DNA of 57,728 nucleotides from Solimonas aquatica (GCF_900111015.1 NZ_FOFS01000017.1:1670-59397), one strand, 5' to 3'. Shown: positions 8,755-17,870, numbered from the stretch's first letter. Notes: generated by a model not told the origin, from the sequence alone. Made by a program: numbers and translations.

Positions 8755-9189
8755 TCAGACGTGCAAGGCAATCCGCCAGATCATGGCAATCAGCACGCCC
8801 ACCGTCAGGGTGATGCGCAGGTACAGATAACTGCTCATCGGATCGAGCGTGCGCTCACGCCAGTACTCGCCCACCGCCAGCAGCAGGAACACCAGGGCCA
8901 GCAGGTACAGATCCTCGGGAAACGGCAGCAGCAGCGAAATCCAGGCGGTGAGCATCATCAGCGCCGAGAACACCGTGCCGAGCATGCCGGCCGGATTTTC
9001 GATCACCACCAGCGCCAGGCCCCAGAACGAGCCGGCCATGAAGGCGGCGATCATCGCCGCATAGCTGAGCCAGGCGCGGTCCAGCCACACCGGCGCGGTC
9101 TGCGGCGAGAGCGTCAGCCACAGGGGGGCTGCCATAAACGGCAGCAGTCCCGCATAACCCAAGAGGTACAGCAGTCGCGGCAAACGCAT
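8755..9189 (-). CDS. DUF3429 inner-membrane protein
   Basis: A 144-residue, very hydrophobic protein with about four to five membrane segments. The pattern LGYAGLLPF near the N-terminus and MAGSFWGLAL at mid-length is typical of the DUF3429 family, which has no known function. It stands alone on the minus strand between the acyl-CoA dehydrogenase terminator and the GloC-like gene. Confidence 0.75.
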   Translation of the reverse strand: MRLPRLLYLLGYAGLLPFMAAPLWLTLSPQTAPVWLDRAWLSYAAMIAAFMAGSFWGLALVVIENPAGMLGTVFSALMMLTAWISLLLPFPEDLYLLALVFLLLAVGEYWRERTLDPMSSYLYLRITLTVGVLIAMIWRIALHV

Positions 9190-9303
9190 GCGCTTGGCAC
9201 TCCAGGCCCTGATGCCGGCAGCCTAGACCGTTCCACCGGCCGCCGTCAGCCCCGGCGACGGCCGGTCATCCGACCGGGATGCAGGGTCGGTCGGGGCGGC
9301 GCT

Positions 9304-9954
9304 TCAGCCGAAGCGCGCGTCGGCCACGAAGGGATTGCTGCGCCGCTCCTCGCCGAAGCTGGAGACAGGTCCGTGACCGGGCACGAAGCGCACCGCATCG
9401 CCCAGCGGGAACAGGCGCTGACGGATCGAATCCAGCAGCTGCTGGTGATCGCCGCGCGGAAAATCGGTGCGGCCGATGCTGCCGGCGAAGATCACATCGC
9501 CCACGAAAGCCAGCTGCGAGGGCGCGTGGTGGAACACCACATGGCCCGGCGTGTGGCCCGGGCAGTGCAGCACCTCCAGCTCCAGGTTGCCGACGCGGAC
9601 GCGATCACCGTGCTGGAGCCAGCGCGTGGGCTCGAAGCTGCGCGCCGGCGGGAAGCCGTAGCGCGCGGCGGCGTCCGGGAGACCTTCGATCCAGAAGCGG
9701 TCGCCTTCCTGCGGACCTTCGATGGGCAGCTTGAGTTGTTCGGCCAGATCGGCGACGCCGCTGGCGTGATCCAGATGGCCGTGCGTGACCAGCAGCTTTT
9801 CAAGGGTCACGCCGTGGTGTGCGGCGCGCGCCTGCAGACGCTCGATCTCGCCGCCGGCATCGATCAGCGCGCCGCGCAGGGTCTCGGTATCCCAGATCAG
9901 GGAACAGTTCTGCGCAAACGGCGTGACCGGAATGATTTCGCACTGCAGGGACAT
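9304..9954 (-). CDS. gloC: Metallo-beta-lactamase-fold hydrolase, GloC/YcbL-like
   Basis: The 216-residue protein carries a complete type II glyoxalase metal site. It has THGHLDH (H58, H60, D62, H63), the CPGHTPGH histidine, the bridging aspartate in FVGDVIFAGSIGRTDFPRGD and a C-terminal PGHGP. Its length and the GSIGRTDFP stretch fit the short YcbL/GloC group rather than GloB, which has an extra C-terminal domain. The expected reaction is hydrolysis of S-lactoylglutathione or a related thioester in the cytoplasm. Confidence 0.88.
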   Translation of the reverse strand: MSLQCEIIPVTPFAQNCSLIWDTETLRGALIDAGGEIERLQARAAHHGVTLEKLLVTHGHLDHASGVADLAEQLKLPIEGPQEGDRFWIEGLPDAAARYGFPPARSFEPTRWLQHGDRVRVGNLELEVLHCPGHTPGHVVFHHAPSQLAFVGDVIFAGSIGRTDFPRGDHQQLLDSIRQRLFPLGDAVRFVPGHGPVSSFGEERRSNPFVADARFG

Positions 9955-10016
9955 GAGCGGCTCGGGCTATCGCAAGTTTTGGAACGCGAATTGTATCGCC
10001 GGCACAGGCCGCCGCC

Positions 10017-10415
10017 TCAGGACCACTGGCCGTCACGGTAGTACCAGCGCCCTTCGATGCGCTCGAAGCGGCTGCGCTCCTGCAGGCGCTGCGCGCTGCC
10101 GCCGCCGACGCGATAACGGGCGATGAATTCCACCTCGGCGGCATCCTCGGCCAGCGCGCGCTGCGCGAGCACCCGCAGGCCCAGCCAGCGCGTGCCGGGC
10201 GCTTCGGCCGGCAGCTGCGCCGGGCGCGTCTGCGGATGCCAGCTGGCCAGCAGATAGTCGCCCAGGCCCAGCGCATACGCGCTGTAGCGCGAGCGCATCA
10301 GCGCCTCCGCGGTCGGTGCCGGCGTGCCGGCATGCAGCGGCGCGCAGCACTGCGCGTACTCGCGTCCGGACTCACAGGGACAGCGCGTGAGCGGCGCGTC
10401 GGGTTTGCGGCTCAA
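10017..10415 (-). CDS. YchJ-family SEC-C/NTF2-like protein
   Basis: About 132 residues with an N-terminal SEC-C zinc motif (CPCESGREYAQCC) and the YchJ core (EALMRSRYSAYALG, then EVEFIARYR). I place the start at a TTG whose first bases overlap the stop codon of the upstream MAPEG gene (TTGA), which implies coupling. A second TTG at 10448 would add 11 residues that resemble nothing. Function is unknown. The zinc motif suggests an RNA or protein contact role. Confidence 0.8.
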   Translation of the reverse strand: MSRKPDAPLTRCPCESGREYAQCCAPLHAGTPAPTAEALMRSRYSAYALGLGDYLLASWHPQTRPAQLPAEAPGTRWLGLRVLAQRALAEDAAEVEFIARYRVGGGSAQRLQERSRFERIEGRWYYRDGQWS

Positions 10416-10807
10416 GGCAGCGGGTGGCCCAGGCCGCTGTACACACAAAGGCCCGCCGCCGCGACCAGCACGATGAAGCTCAGCAGCGTGCCGAGGAAAC
10501 GGCCGGGCACGAACTGCTCGGCAAAGCTCAGCGCATAACCGTGCAGCACCCGCGCCAGCAGCAGCGTGGCCCCCAGGGCATGCAGATAGGGCGCGCTCAG
10601 ATGCGCGCTTTCCAGCAGCGCCAGCAGCAGCAGGATCAGCGGCACGTATTCGGCGAAATTGGCGTGGCCGCGGATGCGGCGCAGCATCAGCGGATTGCCG
10701 CCATCGCCGAGATTGATCTTCTGGCTGCCGCGCGCGGCCACCACGCGCCAGCTCAGCAGCATGAACAGGATGCCGAGCAGGCCGGCATAGAGTGTGGTGA
10801 TGGGCAT
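10412..10807 (-). CDS. MAPEG-family membrane protein
   Basis: A 131-residue protein with four hydrophobic helices and the MAPEG signature RIRGHANFAEYVPLILLLLA. Bacterial members are glutathione-transferase-like membrane proteins, often YecN-type. Its stop codon overlaps the likely TTG start of the ychJ-like gene, so the two are probably one transcript, with the GloC-like gene further downstream. All three would fit glutathione/aldehyde detoxification, but that grouping is inference. Confidence 0.85.
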   Translation of the reverse strand: MPITTLYAGLLGILFMLLSWRVVAARGSQKINLGDGGNPLMLRRIRGHANFAEYVPLILLLLALLESAHLSAPYLHALGATLLLARVLHGYALSFAEQFVPGRFLGTLLSFIVLVAAAGLCVYSGLGHPLP

Positions 10808-10859
10808 GTCCTTCCCCCTGGATGGTTGATGCAGCGAAATGCGGCGCGCCCGGGCGGCC

Positions 10860-11624
10860 TCAAGGCTTGCGCAGGATGATGCAGGAACTGGGCGTTCCGA
10901 ACAGAAAATGCGGCCCGCTGCGACGCAGCAGCTGCAGGCCCTGCGCGCGCAGAAAGCCCTCGTACTCGCGCACGTGGCGGATATCGATCAGCAGCAGCTG
11001 CCCGCCGGGCTTCAGCACCCGCAGCATCTCCTGCAGCGCGCGCTGGCGCTGCTCGCCTTGGGGCAGGTTGTGCAGGGTCCAGCTGCTCAAGACCAGATCG
11101 AAGGACTGCGCATCGAACGGCAGCTCGCGGGCATCGGCGGTGTGCACCTCGACGCGCCCCGCCACCTGTTCCAGCCGCGCATTGCGCAGCGCCGACTCCG
11201 GGCGGTTGCGGCCCGCCTCGCGCTCGCTCCAGACGTCCACCCCGATGGCTTTTCCGCTCGTCAGACGCTTGGCGGCGCCGATCAGCATCAGGCCGTGGCC
11301 GCAGCCGATATCCAGCACGCTCTCATCACCGCGCCAGGGCAGGGCATCGAGCAGCTTGTCGCGCAGCCGCAGCTTGCCGCTGCGACTGCCCCAGAGCAGC
11401 AGCCCGGCGGTGGCGACAAACAGGTAACCCATCGCGCCCAGCGCAGGCGCGGTGCTTCGCAGCGCGAAGGCAGCGTGCACCGGCAGCAGCGCCGAAATGG
11501 CGGGCATCGCGAACTGCACGACCAACAGCACGGAACCAAGGCTCAGGAAGCGCCGGATCGCCTCCGGGGCGTCGATGCCGTAATCGGGTTTTTCTTGAGT
11601 CTCTGAGGAGGGTGACAACGCCAT
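10860..11624 (-). CDS. Membrane-anchored SAM-dependent methyltransferase
   Basis: About 254 residues from the ATG at 11624; the open frame extends 19 codons further without a better start. Two hydrophobic segments (residues ~25-85) precede a class I methyltransferase domain. The domain has VLDIGCGHGLMLIGAAK (motif I), GVDVW (motif II) and FDLVLSSWTLHNL. The layout suggests a membrane-associated methylase of lipid or quinone-like substrates, but the substrate is unknown. Confidence 0.78.
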   Translation of the reverse strand: MALSPSSETQEKPDYGIDAPEAIRRFLSLGSVLLVVQFAMPAISALLPVHAAFALRSTAPALGAMGYLFVATAGLLLWGSRSGKLRLRDKLLDALPWRGDESVLDIGCGHGLMLIGAAKRLTSGKAIGVDVWSEREAGRNRPESALRNARLEQVAGRVEVHTADARELPFDAQSFDLVLSSWTLHNLPQGEQRQRALQEMLRVLKPGGQLLLIDIRHVREYEGFLRAQGLQLLRRSGPHFLFGTPSSCIILRKP

Positions 11625-11723
11625 GTCCGCAAGCTTGCACCAGATCTGTGACACAGGACCAGCCGTCGCCGACCACGGCACTCAAGAACGGGGCTTTACC
11701 TTCCGCTATCAAACCCGGTGCCA

Positions 11724-12003
11724 GGGTCTGTCGACATTTACTTTGTCCGCTGCGTTGCTGCCGCAAATCGCGCCAGGCAAGGCGCGAAACGCAGGCCTTG
11801 GTGGTGCCAAGGCCAAGTTTCGCAACGCCGCATGGCGCGATTTGCGGCGCAACCCTTACGGGACGGGGCCCCAGGTGGACTACTTGGGCCGCAGGGCGGC
11901 GTTGGCAGCCGCTGGCTTGGAATAACCAGGCGGCGCGTCTGCCGCCTTGCCCTGCGGCAAAACGACCTCCGTCGCAGCGGGTAAAGTGAATGTCAACAGA
12001 CCC
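11724..12003. repeat. MITE-like palindromic element, copy C (complete)
   Basis: A 280-bp element with ~31-bp terminal inverted repeats that start GGGTCTGT(C/T)GACATT. It contains two separate long palindromes. One at 11760-11848 has arms GCCGCAAATCGCGCC and GGCGCGATTTGCGGC. The other at 11888-11958 has arms GCCGCAGGGC and GCCCTGCGGC. Frames open across it on both strands encode only repeat-derived peptides. It fills most of the 402-bp gap between the divergent methyltransferase and chemoreceptor genes. Confidence 0.78.
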
Positions 12004-12026
12004 TAAGCCGGTCAAGCGAGTTTTTC

Positions 12027-13652
12027 ATGCATGCCATTCCCCAATCCACTCATCTCGAAGACCGTCGCCACGAGGCCGGCGAGCCGGGCCTGCCCGCCAC
12101 CGCGCATGCGCCGGCCGACGACGGCCTCGCCCAGCTGCTGATGCAGCTGGACCAGCTGGCGACCGGCGGCTGGCCACAGGCGCCGGTACACCCGCGCCTG
12201 CAGCCCTTGCTGGAACGCCTGGGCAGCGCGCGGCAATCCGAGCAGTTGCTGGCGCAGCTCACCGCGCGCCTGGCGGCCTGCGATCTGGACCTCAAGCCCG
12301 ATGGCGAGCTGCGCAATCTGCCGCAGCTGATGCAGCTGAAAACCGGGGTCGGCAATATCGCCGAGGCGATCCGGCAGGCCGTGACCCTGAGCAGCGCCGT
12401 GACCCGGGAGGCACCGCAGATCGCCACGGAAAACGCCGAGCTGAGCCATCAGTCCGAACAGCAGGTGCAGGCGGTCGAAGCGCTCAACGAGAAGACCGCA
12501 GCCTTGACCGCAGCGCTGAACAAGGCGGGCGAGGAGCTGCAGCAGCTGCTGTCCCTGGCCAACGAGGCCGAGCAGCGCGCGGCCAGCGGCGGCGAAGTGG
12601 CCGAGACCCTGCGTCAGGCCATGGGTGAAGTGGACGCCAAGGCCGCGCAGATCAACAGCGTGATCGAGGTCATCGACTCGGTGGCCTTTCAGACCAACAT
12701 CCTGTCCATCAACGCCGCGATCGAAGCGGCGCATGCCGGCGAGGCCGGACGCGGCTTCGCGCTGGTGGCCGGTGAAATCCGCGGGCTGGCCAATCGCACC
12801 GCCAGTGCCGCGCGTGATGTCCGCGGCCTGATCGAGCAGACCCGCAGCGCCGCCGGCGCCGGTGCGGCTTCCGCACAGGCCACACGCGGCGCGCTGGGTG
12901 ATCTGGGTTCGCTGCTGCAGCGCACCGCCAGCGCCATCCGCAGCGCCGGCGAGACCATGCAGCAGCAGGGCCGCGAGGTGCACAGCATGGAAGCGACGCT
13001 GAGCGAGGTGGCACAGCTCAGCGCGCACAATCTCGAACGCGCCGGCAGCATCCAGCAGCGCACCGAGCAGCTCAAGCTCAACACGGAACAGCTTGCCGAC
13101 TGCATCCAGCTGTTCCGTCTGCCGGCCGACCCGCTCAGCGAGCCGCGCCATGCCCGGGCCTGCGAGGCCGCGCAGCTGACCGCCGCGCGCATCGGCGCAG
13201 CGATGGATGCAGCACTCGCCCAGGGCCTGATCGAGGCCGAGGCCTTGTTCTCAAGACAGTACGAGCCCATCGCCGGCACCGATCCGCTCAAGCATCACAG
13301 CGCTTTCGACGCTTTCTGCGATGAGCTGCTGCCGCTGCTGCAGGAGCCGCTGCTGGAGCAGCACACCTGGATGGCGTTTGCGATCAGCGCCAACCGCGAT
13401 GGCTATGTCCCCACGCACAATCTGCGTTTCAGCCAGCCGCTCACCGGCGACCGCGCCCGCGATCTGGTCGGCAATCGCACCAAGCGCATCTTCAGTGATC
13501 GCGTCGGCCGCACCGTAGGCGCACATGAAGAGGCCTACCGCCTGCAGGTCTATCGCCGCGACACCGGCGAGATCATGTTCGACATGTCGGTGCCCATCTA
13601 CGTCAACGGCGAGCACTGGGGCGGGTTTCGCATCGGCTACAAGCTGGGCTAG
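12027..13652 (+). CDS. Soluble methyl-accepting chemotaxis protein with C-terminal sensor
   Basis: A 541-residue chemoreceptor with no hydrophobic segment long enough to cross a membrane. Coiled-coil sequence leads into the signalling tip at residues ~219-256 ([37 protein letters not shown]), close to the canonical tip that contacts CheA/CheW. The last ~160 residues (from about 375) form a separate domain ending [20 protein letters not shown], which resembles the PAS/Cache-like C-terminal sensors of some cytoplasmic receptors. No che genes lie nearby. It presumably senses an intracellular signal. Confidence 0.85.
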   Translation: MHAIPQSTHLEDRRHEAGEPGLPATAHAPADDGLAQLLMQLDQLATGGWPQAPVHPRLQPLLERLGSARQSEQLLAQLTARLAACDLDLKPDGELRNLPQLMQLKTGVGNIAEAIRQAVTLSSAVTREAPQIATENAELSHQSEQQVQAVEALNEKTAALTAALNKAGEELQQLLSLANEAEQRAASGGEVAETLRQAMGEVDAKAAQINSVIEVIDSVAFQTNILSINAAIEAAHAGEAGRGFALVAGEIRGLANRTASAARDVRGLIEQTRSAAGAGAASAQATRGALGDLGSLLQRTASAIRSAGETMQQQGREVHSMEATLSEVAQLSAHNLERAGSIQQRTEQLKLNTEQLADCIQLFRLPADPLSEPRHARACEAAQLTAARIGAAMDAALAQGLIEAEALFSRQYEPIAGTDPLKHHSAFDAFCDELLPLLQEPLLEQHTWMAFAISANRDGYVPTHNLRFSQPLTGDRARDLVGNRTKRIFSDRVGRTVGAHEEAYRLQVYRRDTGEIMFDMSVPIYVNGEHWGGFRIGYKLG

Positions 13653-13823
13653 TCAGGCGTGATGGCGGCATGCCCCGCCGGGCTTTGCCGCTGATTGCTG
13701 CCTGTGCTGCTCGATCTATTGCCTCTTTCGACCGCCCTGCGGCGGCGGAAGAAACCAATCGATCAAGAGACAGGCGAAGCCAGAAGCGGCAAAACCAGAC
13801 CGGCTGCTTAAAGCGCCATCGCG

Positions 13824-14555
13824 CTAAAGCTGCGCCAGTACCCAGGCCGGATCGTCGAGTGGCAGATCGTGCCCGGCATCGGGATGCTCGATCAGGGGCA
13901 GATGCCAGGCCTGCGCCAAGCGGCGTGAACAATCCGGATTCACCAGCGCATCACGCGCACCGGCCAGCAGCAGCATCGGCACCGACGGCGCCTCGCGCGG
14001 CGCCATGAAGCGCATCGCCGAATGCAGCTGCCGCCAGGCATTGGCGCGCGACACCGGCGTGGCACTGCGCCAGGCACACCAGTCGGCCAGCACCTCGCGC
14101 ATCTGGCGCCGGCTGGTCATGTGCAGCAGCCGCTGCTCGCAGTACGGCGCATCGTGCCAGCGCAGCACCATGCCCAGCAGGCGCGGATACTGGCGCGGCC
14201 GCAGCCGCTGATAAAAACGGCTGTACGGCCGCAGGCTGGTGTTGATCAGCACGCAGCGCTTGAGTTCCTCCGGCGCCTGCTGCGCCCAGGCCACCGCGAC
14301 CATCGCCCCCAGCGACATCGCCAGCAGACGATACGGCGGCGACAGACCCTGCGCCTTGAGCTGCGCGCGACACTCCCGCGCCGCATCCTCGACACGCGCA
14401 GCGCTGGGCTCGCGATACCGCAGGCCGTTGCCGGGCAGATCGAGTGCGATGATGCGCGCATCCGGCTCACGCTCGCGCAGCGCCGCCGCGAAACCGCCCC
14501 AGTGCCGTGCATCGCGGGTGAGTCCACGCAGCAGAATCCAGGGCGCTGCGCTCAT
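13824..14555 (-). CDS. Alpha/beta-fold hydrolase
   Basis: About 243 residues. It has RGLTRDARHWGGF (oxyanion region), IALDLPGNG, the nucleophile elbow LAMSLGAMVAVAW (Ser in M-S-L-G), a late aspartate in LLAGARDALVNP, and the catalytic His in DAGHDLPLDDP. The ATG at 14555 overlaps the stop codon of the upstream peptidase gene (ATGA), so the two are translationally coupled. A longer frame exists but runs inside the peptidase gene in another phase. The substrate is unknown. Confidence 0.85.
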   Translation of the reverse strand: MSAAPWILLRGLTRDARHWGGFAAALREREPDARIIALDLPGNGLRYREPSAARVEDAARECRAQLKAQGLSPPYRLLAMSLGAMVAVAWAQQAPEELKRCVLINTSLRPYSRFYQRLRPRQYPRLLGMVLRWHDAPYCEQRLLHMTSRRQMREVLADWCAWRSATPVSRANAWRQLHSAMRFMAPREAPSVPMLLLAGARDALVNPDCSRRLAQAWHLPLIEHPDAGHDLPLDDPAWVLAQL

Positions 14556-15568
14556 GCCAGCTGATCGCGATACCAGCGCGCCAGCGCCTGGGCGCGATGC
14601 AGTTCGCGCGCCTCGCCCTGCGGCAGCCATTGCCGCCAGCTGGCGGCGGCGCGCGTGAAGAAATCCAGCAGCGCCAGATGCCGGCGCATCACGCGCTGCT
14701 GACGGTGCGCGATCAGCGGATTGAAGATGCCGAAGCGCGAGAACATCTGGCGCGGATTCTTCTTCACCCACAGCCAGGAGCCCATCTCCAGGGTCAGCGG
14801 CAGAAACACGCGCTCGCTGTTCGCGCCGGCACGCAGATAGAGGTAATCCCAGAGATCGCCATGCGTGAGGTACTGGCAGCTCTGCGGCTCGAACACATAC
14901 TGATGATGCGCGTAGCTCTGCGCGAAGATCGCGCGCAGCGCTTCCAGCTCCGGCAGATGTGCGATGGGCCGGCGCGTGTGTGCATAGGGGAACCAGAGAC
15001 GATCCTGGGTGCCGAAACCGGAATGACAGTCCAGGGTCAGCGCAAACGGCCGCTGCAGCAGCTCCTCTTCGACCAGCGCGCAGAGCGCCGCGCTCTCCGC
15101 CTCCATGCTTTCGCGCGCGCCGCGATACCAGGGCAGTCCGGCGCTGTAGCGCTGGCCGCCGATCATGAACGGCACCTTCTCGATGGCCTCCACCGGGGCA
15201 TTGCGCATCAGGTCCACGCCGCGCGGATTGGCGCGGGTGCGCAGCCAGATGCCGCCCGGATTGACCAGGGGCATGAACACCAGATGCAGCTCGCGCAGCT
15301 GCTGGCGCAGGGTCTCGTCCCAGGACAGGCGCATCACCAGGCTGCGCAGATAGGCCAGCACCACTTCGGCGCCGATGCGTTCCAGACCGTGCACGCCGCC
15401 GAAGAAGCCCACCGCCGGCGCCTGTGGATCCTCGCTGCCCAGGCTGAGCACCGGCACCGGAAACTGCCGGTCACGCACCCGCACCTCGCAGGCGATGCGT
15501 GAACGCAGCAAACCGCCGGACAGCGCGATCAGCTCTTCCAGTTCCTTTAGTTCCGGCAGCTCGCCCAT
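14552..15568 (-). CDS. M14-family zinc carboxypeptidase
   Basis: A 338-residue M14 metallopeptidase. The zinc ligands are visible as the GVHGLERIGAE pair (H and E of HxxE) and the later histidine in LDCHSGFG. NPRGVDLMRN supplies the substrate-carboxylate arginine, and the catalytic glutamate is in LTLEMGSW. There is no signal peptide, so it acts in the cytoplasm. Relatives trim C-terminal residues or act like succinylglutamate desuccinylase/AstE. Coupling to the alpha/beta hydrolase gene (4-bp overlap) suggests they act on the same compound. Confidence 0.85.
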   Translation of the reverse strand: MGELPELKELEELIALSGGLLRSRIACEVRVRDRQFPVPVLSLGSEDPQAPAVGFFGGVHGLERIGAEVVLAYLRSLVMRLSWDETLRQQLRELHLVFMPLVNPGGIWLRTRANPRGVDLMRNAPVEAIEKVPFMIGGQRYSAGLPWYRGARESMEAESAALCALVEEELLQRPFALTLDCHSGFGTQDRLWFPYAHTRRPIAHLPELEALRAIFAQSYAHHQYVFEPQSCQYLTHGDLWDYLYLRAGANSERVFLPLTLEMGSWLWVKKNPRQMFSRFGIFNPLIAHRQQRVMRRHLALLDFFTRAAASWRQWLPQGEARELHRAQALARWYRDQLA

Positions 15569-15712
15569 GTGTCTGTGTTGATTCCCGATCTTGCCAACCG
15601 CGCAGCTTAAGGTCCGCCGATTGCAGGCCTTTGACAGCGGCGCCTGTCATCGTGCCGCCATCGGGCTGTCACAAGCGCCCGCTAATTTGCCTGCACGCAC
15701 GGAGAAAAAGCC

Positions 15713-15859
15713 ATGAACAAGCTCGCACGCAAAATCCTCTGCTCGCCGCCGGTGACCCTGAGTGCCGTGGTGCTGGTGGGTGTGGTGGAATTCTTCGCCC
15801 TGCAGCGCAGCCAGGCGGTGGGCGCGGTACGCGGCCAGCTGGCGCAGCTGAAATCCTGA
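15713..15859 (+). CDS. 48-residue single-pass membrane peptide
   Basis: A small open frame (MNKLARKILCSPPVTLSAVV...) with a strong GGAG ribosome site 9 bp before the ATG. It has a basic N-terminus and one hydrophobic helix (residues ~14-30), then a short polar tail. Its TGA directly abuts the stop codon of the convergent 5'-nucleotidase gene with no gap. I do not recognise the family. The good ribosome site and membrane-protein-like composition argue that it is real. Confidence 0.6.
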   Translation: MNKLARKILCSPPVTLSAVVLVGVVEFFALQRSQAVGAVRGQLAQLKS

Positions 15860-16768
15860 TCAGCCGCGCTGATTGACCACGCCCGCCGCGACATGTCCGG
15901 TGGGTCCGGCCAGGCTCGCCGACTGGCAGTGGTTGAGCTGATCGTCGAAGAAGAAATCCGGCTCGAACTGCTGCAGGAACGGCCCTTTCTCCAGGCCGCC
16001 TAAAAACATCGCCTCGTCCACGGCGATGCCCCATTCCATCAAGGTGCGGATCGCCCGCTCATGCGCCGGCGCGCTGCGCGCGGTGACCAGCGCGGTGCGC
16101 AGGCGCATGCCCAGGGTGTCTCCCGCCGCGCGCTGCAGGCGGTGCAGCGCCTCCAGCAAAGGCTTGAACGGGCCCGGCGGCAGCGGTCGCTGCGCATGGG
16201 CCTGCTCATGCGTCTGGAAGGCATCCAGGCCGCTGGACTGGAACACGCGCTCGGCCTCGTCGGAAAACAGCACGGCATCGCCGTCGAAGGCGATGCGCAG
16301 TTCCTGCGGATGCCGCGCCGCGTCCACCACGGATTCCGAGAACACCCGCGCAGCGGGAAAGCCGGCGGCCAGGGCGCCGTGCACATCGTCGATGTGCGCG
16401 GACAGGAACAGGTGCGCGCCCAGGGGTTTCAGGTAGTGATACGGCGGCCGGCCCTTGGTGAACACGCCGCGCTGCAGGGCCAGGCCCGCCGCCTGCGCCG
16501 ACTTGAACACGCGCAGGCCCGAGACTGGATCATTGCGCGAGAGCATCACCACTTCCACGCGATGCTCGCCGTCCTCGTTGAAGGCCAGCAGCTTGCGCAC
16601 CAGGGGAAAGGCCACGCCCGGCTGCGCCGGCTGATCGACACGGCTGAGCTGCAGGCGCACGTAGGCATTGTCGCCCTGCTCTTCGAATACCTGGTTCTCC
16701 GCCTCCAGATCGAACAGGGCGCGGGAGGACAGGGCAACGACCAGCTTGTTGTCGAGACTGACGGGCAT
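15860..16768 (-). CDS. Cytosolic 5'-nucleotidase (5'-NT C1-like)
   Basis: About 302 residues from the ATG at 16768. The sequence MPVSLDNKLVVALSSRALFDL and the later RIAFDGDAVLFSDEAERVF fit the PF06189 cytosolic 5'-nucleotidase family. The DGD segment would carry HAD-type metal-binding aspartates, and LTALVTARSAP-like and DEAMFLGG motifs follow. It would dephosphorylate nucleoside monophosphates. An alternative start at 16798 lies inside a terminator hairpin and is unlikely. The start codon immediately follows that terminator's U-tract. Confidence 0.8.
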   Translation of the reverse strand: MPVSLDNKLVVALSSRALFDLEAENQVFEEQGDNAYVRLQLSRVDQPAQPGVAFPLVRKLLAFNEDGEHRVEVVMLSRNDPVSGLRVFKSAQAAGLALQRGVFTKGRPPYHYLKPLGAHLFLSAHIDDVHGALAAGFPAARVFSESVVDAARHPQELRIAFDGDAVLFSDEAERVFQSSGLDAFQTHEQAHAQRPLPPGPFKPLLEALHRLQRAAGDTLGMRLRTALVTARSAPAHERAIRTLMEWGIAVDEAMFLGGLEKGPFLQQFEPDFFFDDQLNHCQSASLAGPTGHVAAGVVNQRG

Positions 16769-16799
16769 AAAAAATGGCGGCTCGCGAAGAGCCGCCATT
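16768..16799 (-). terminator. Intrinsic terminator after TSUP permease gene
   Basis: On the minus strand, an 11-bp perfect stem (AATGGCGGCTC / GAGCCGCCATT, 5-base loop) is followed by a T-run. It lies between the permease stop and the 5'-nucleotidase start. Confidence 0.85.
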
Positions 16800-16816
16800 G
16801 TGCCGCAGTGCGGGCT

Positions 16817-17605
16817 CTAGAAGGCCATCATCTTCAGGCCCACCACCACCAGAATCAGGGCGATGAGGGTGCGGGTGACTTTCTCCGGCGCCAGATGACT
16901 GCCGAAGGAACCCAGCACGATGCCGGGAATCGAGCCGATCAGCAGCGCGCCGAGCATGCTGACATTGACATTGCCCAGCAGCAGATGGCCGGTGCCGGCG
17001 AGCAAGGTCAGGGGAATGGCGTGGACGATGTCGGTGCCCACCAGAGTCACCGGGCTCATGCGTCGCGGATACAGATACAGCAGCATCACCGCGCCCAGGG
17101 CGCCGGCGCCGATGGAGGTGAAGGTGACCAGAAAACCCAGAATCGCACCGGCCACCACCGTCAGCACCGGCTGCAGCGACTTGAACTCGATGGGCCGGCC
17201 CGCGCGCACCCGCTCACCCCAGGCATGGAAGCGGCTGCGGAACACCGAGGCCACGGACGTCAGAATCAGCACGCCGCCCAGGGTGCGCATCATCAGCGTG
17301 CTGTGGCTCTTGTCAGCGCCGCTCAGGTGCAGCCAGAGCAAGGTGGCCAGGGCCGCCGGAATGCTGCCGTAGAACATGCGGCGCAGCACCTGCCAGTCCA
17401 CCGAGCCCTTCTTGCCGTGCACGAAACCACCGACCATCTTGGTGATGGCGGCAAACCACAGATCGGTGCCCACCGCCGTGCTCGGCGCCACGCCGAACAG
17501 CAGTACCATGATCGGTGTCATCAGCGAACCGCCGCCGACGCCGGTCAAACCCACCAGCAGGCCCACGCCGAAACCGGCGATGGAGTTGGTCCATTCAAGC
17601 GTCAT
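16817..17605 (-). CDS. TSUP (TauE/SafE)-family permease
   Basis: A 262-residue inner-membrane protein with about eight hydrophobic segments. The two TSUP half-repeats are visible at the N-terminus (GLLVGLTGVGGGSLMTPIMV) and in the second half (FTSIGAGALGAVMLLYLYPR). Family members export or import sulfonates, sulfite or other organic anions. No sulfur-metabolism gene is adjacent, so the substrate is undetermined. Confidence 0.85.
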   Translation of the reverse strand: MTLEWTNSIAGFGVGLLVGLTGVGGGSLMTPIMVLLFGVAPSTAVGTDLWFAAITKMVGGFVHGKKGSVDWQVLRRMFYGSIPAALATLLWLHLSGADKSHSTLMMRTLGGVLILTSVASVFRSRFHAWGERVRAGRPIEFKSLQPVLTVVAGAILGFLVTFTSIGAGALGAVMLLYLYPRRMSPVTLVGTDIVHAIPLTLLAGTGHLLLGNVNVSMLGALLIGSIPGIVLGSFGSHLAPEKVTRTLIALILVVVGLKMMAF

Positions 17606-17850
17606 GTCCGCGCGGTTTCCCGAAGCTCAAAGCGGGCGCGCAAAGCACGCGCTGCGCGGCAGGCTGGCGCGCGAGGGCGCCGGGTACAGGCAGGGCATCT
17701 GGCTCTCCGGATGGAATCTGGTTCAATGCCGGTACCGGTTCGTGCCGGCACCTTTCGATTACGAGGCTATCGGTTTTTCCCTACATCTTATGCAGTCCCG
17801 ATCTAAGCATGGTACTCAAAGCGCGGCGCGCGCCAAGCTGCCGAGTCATT

Positions 17851-17870
17851 TGGTTCTAAGCTAAGAACCA
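17851..17870. promoter_or_regulatory. Perfect inverted repeat abutting the lhr start codon
   Basis: Perfect 7-bp arms (TGGTTCT, 6-base spacer, AGAACCA) end 2 bp before the lhr ATG, exactly where a ribosome site should be. No Shine-Dalgarno sequence is evident. It could be an operator or a hairpin that limits translation. The preceding ~245 bp to the permease gene hold nothing else that I recognise. Confidence 0.45.

Noticed and set aside
10017-10448. Longer YchJ-like start at 10448
   Set aside because: It would overlap the MAPEG gene by 36 bp and adds residues with no resemblance to the family. The TTG at 10415 overlaps the MAPEG stop cleanly.
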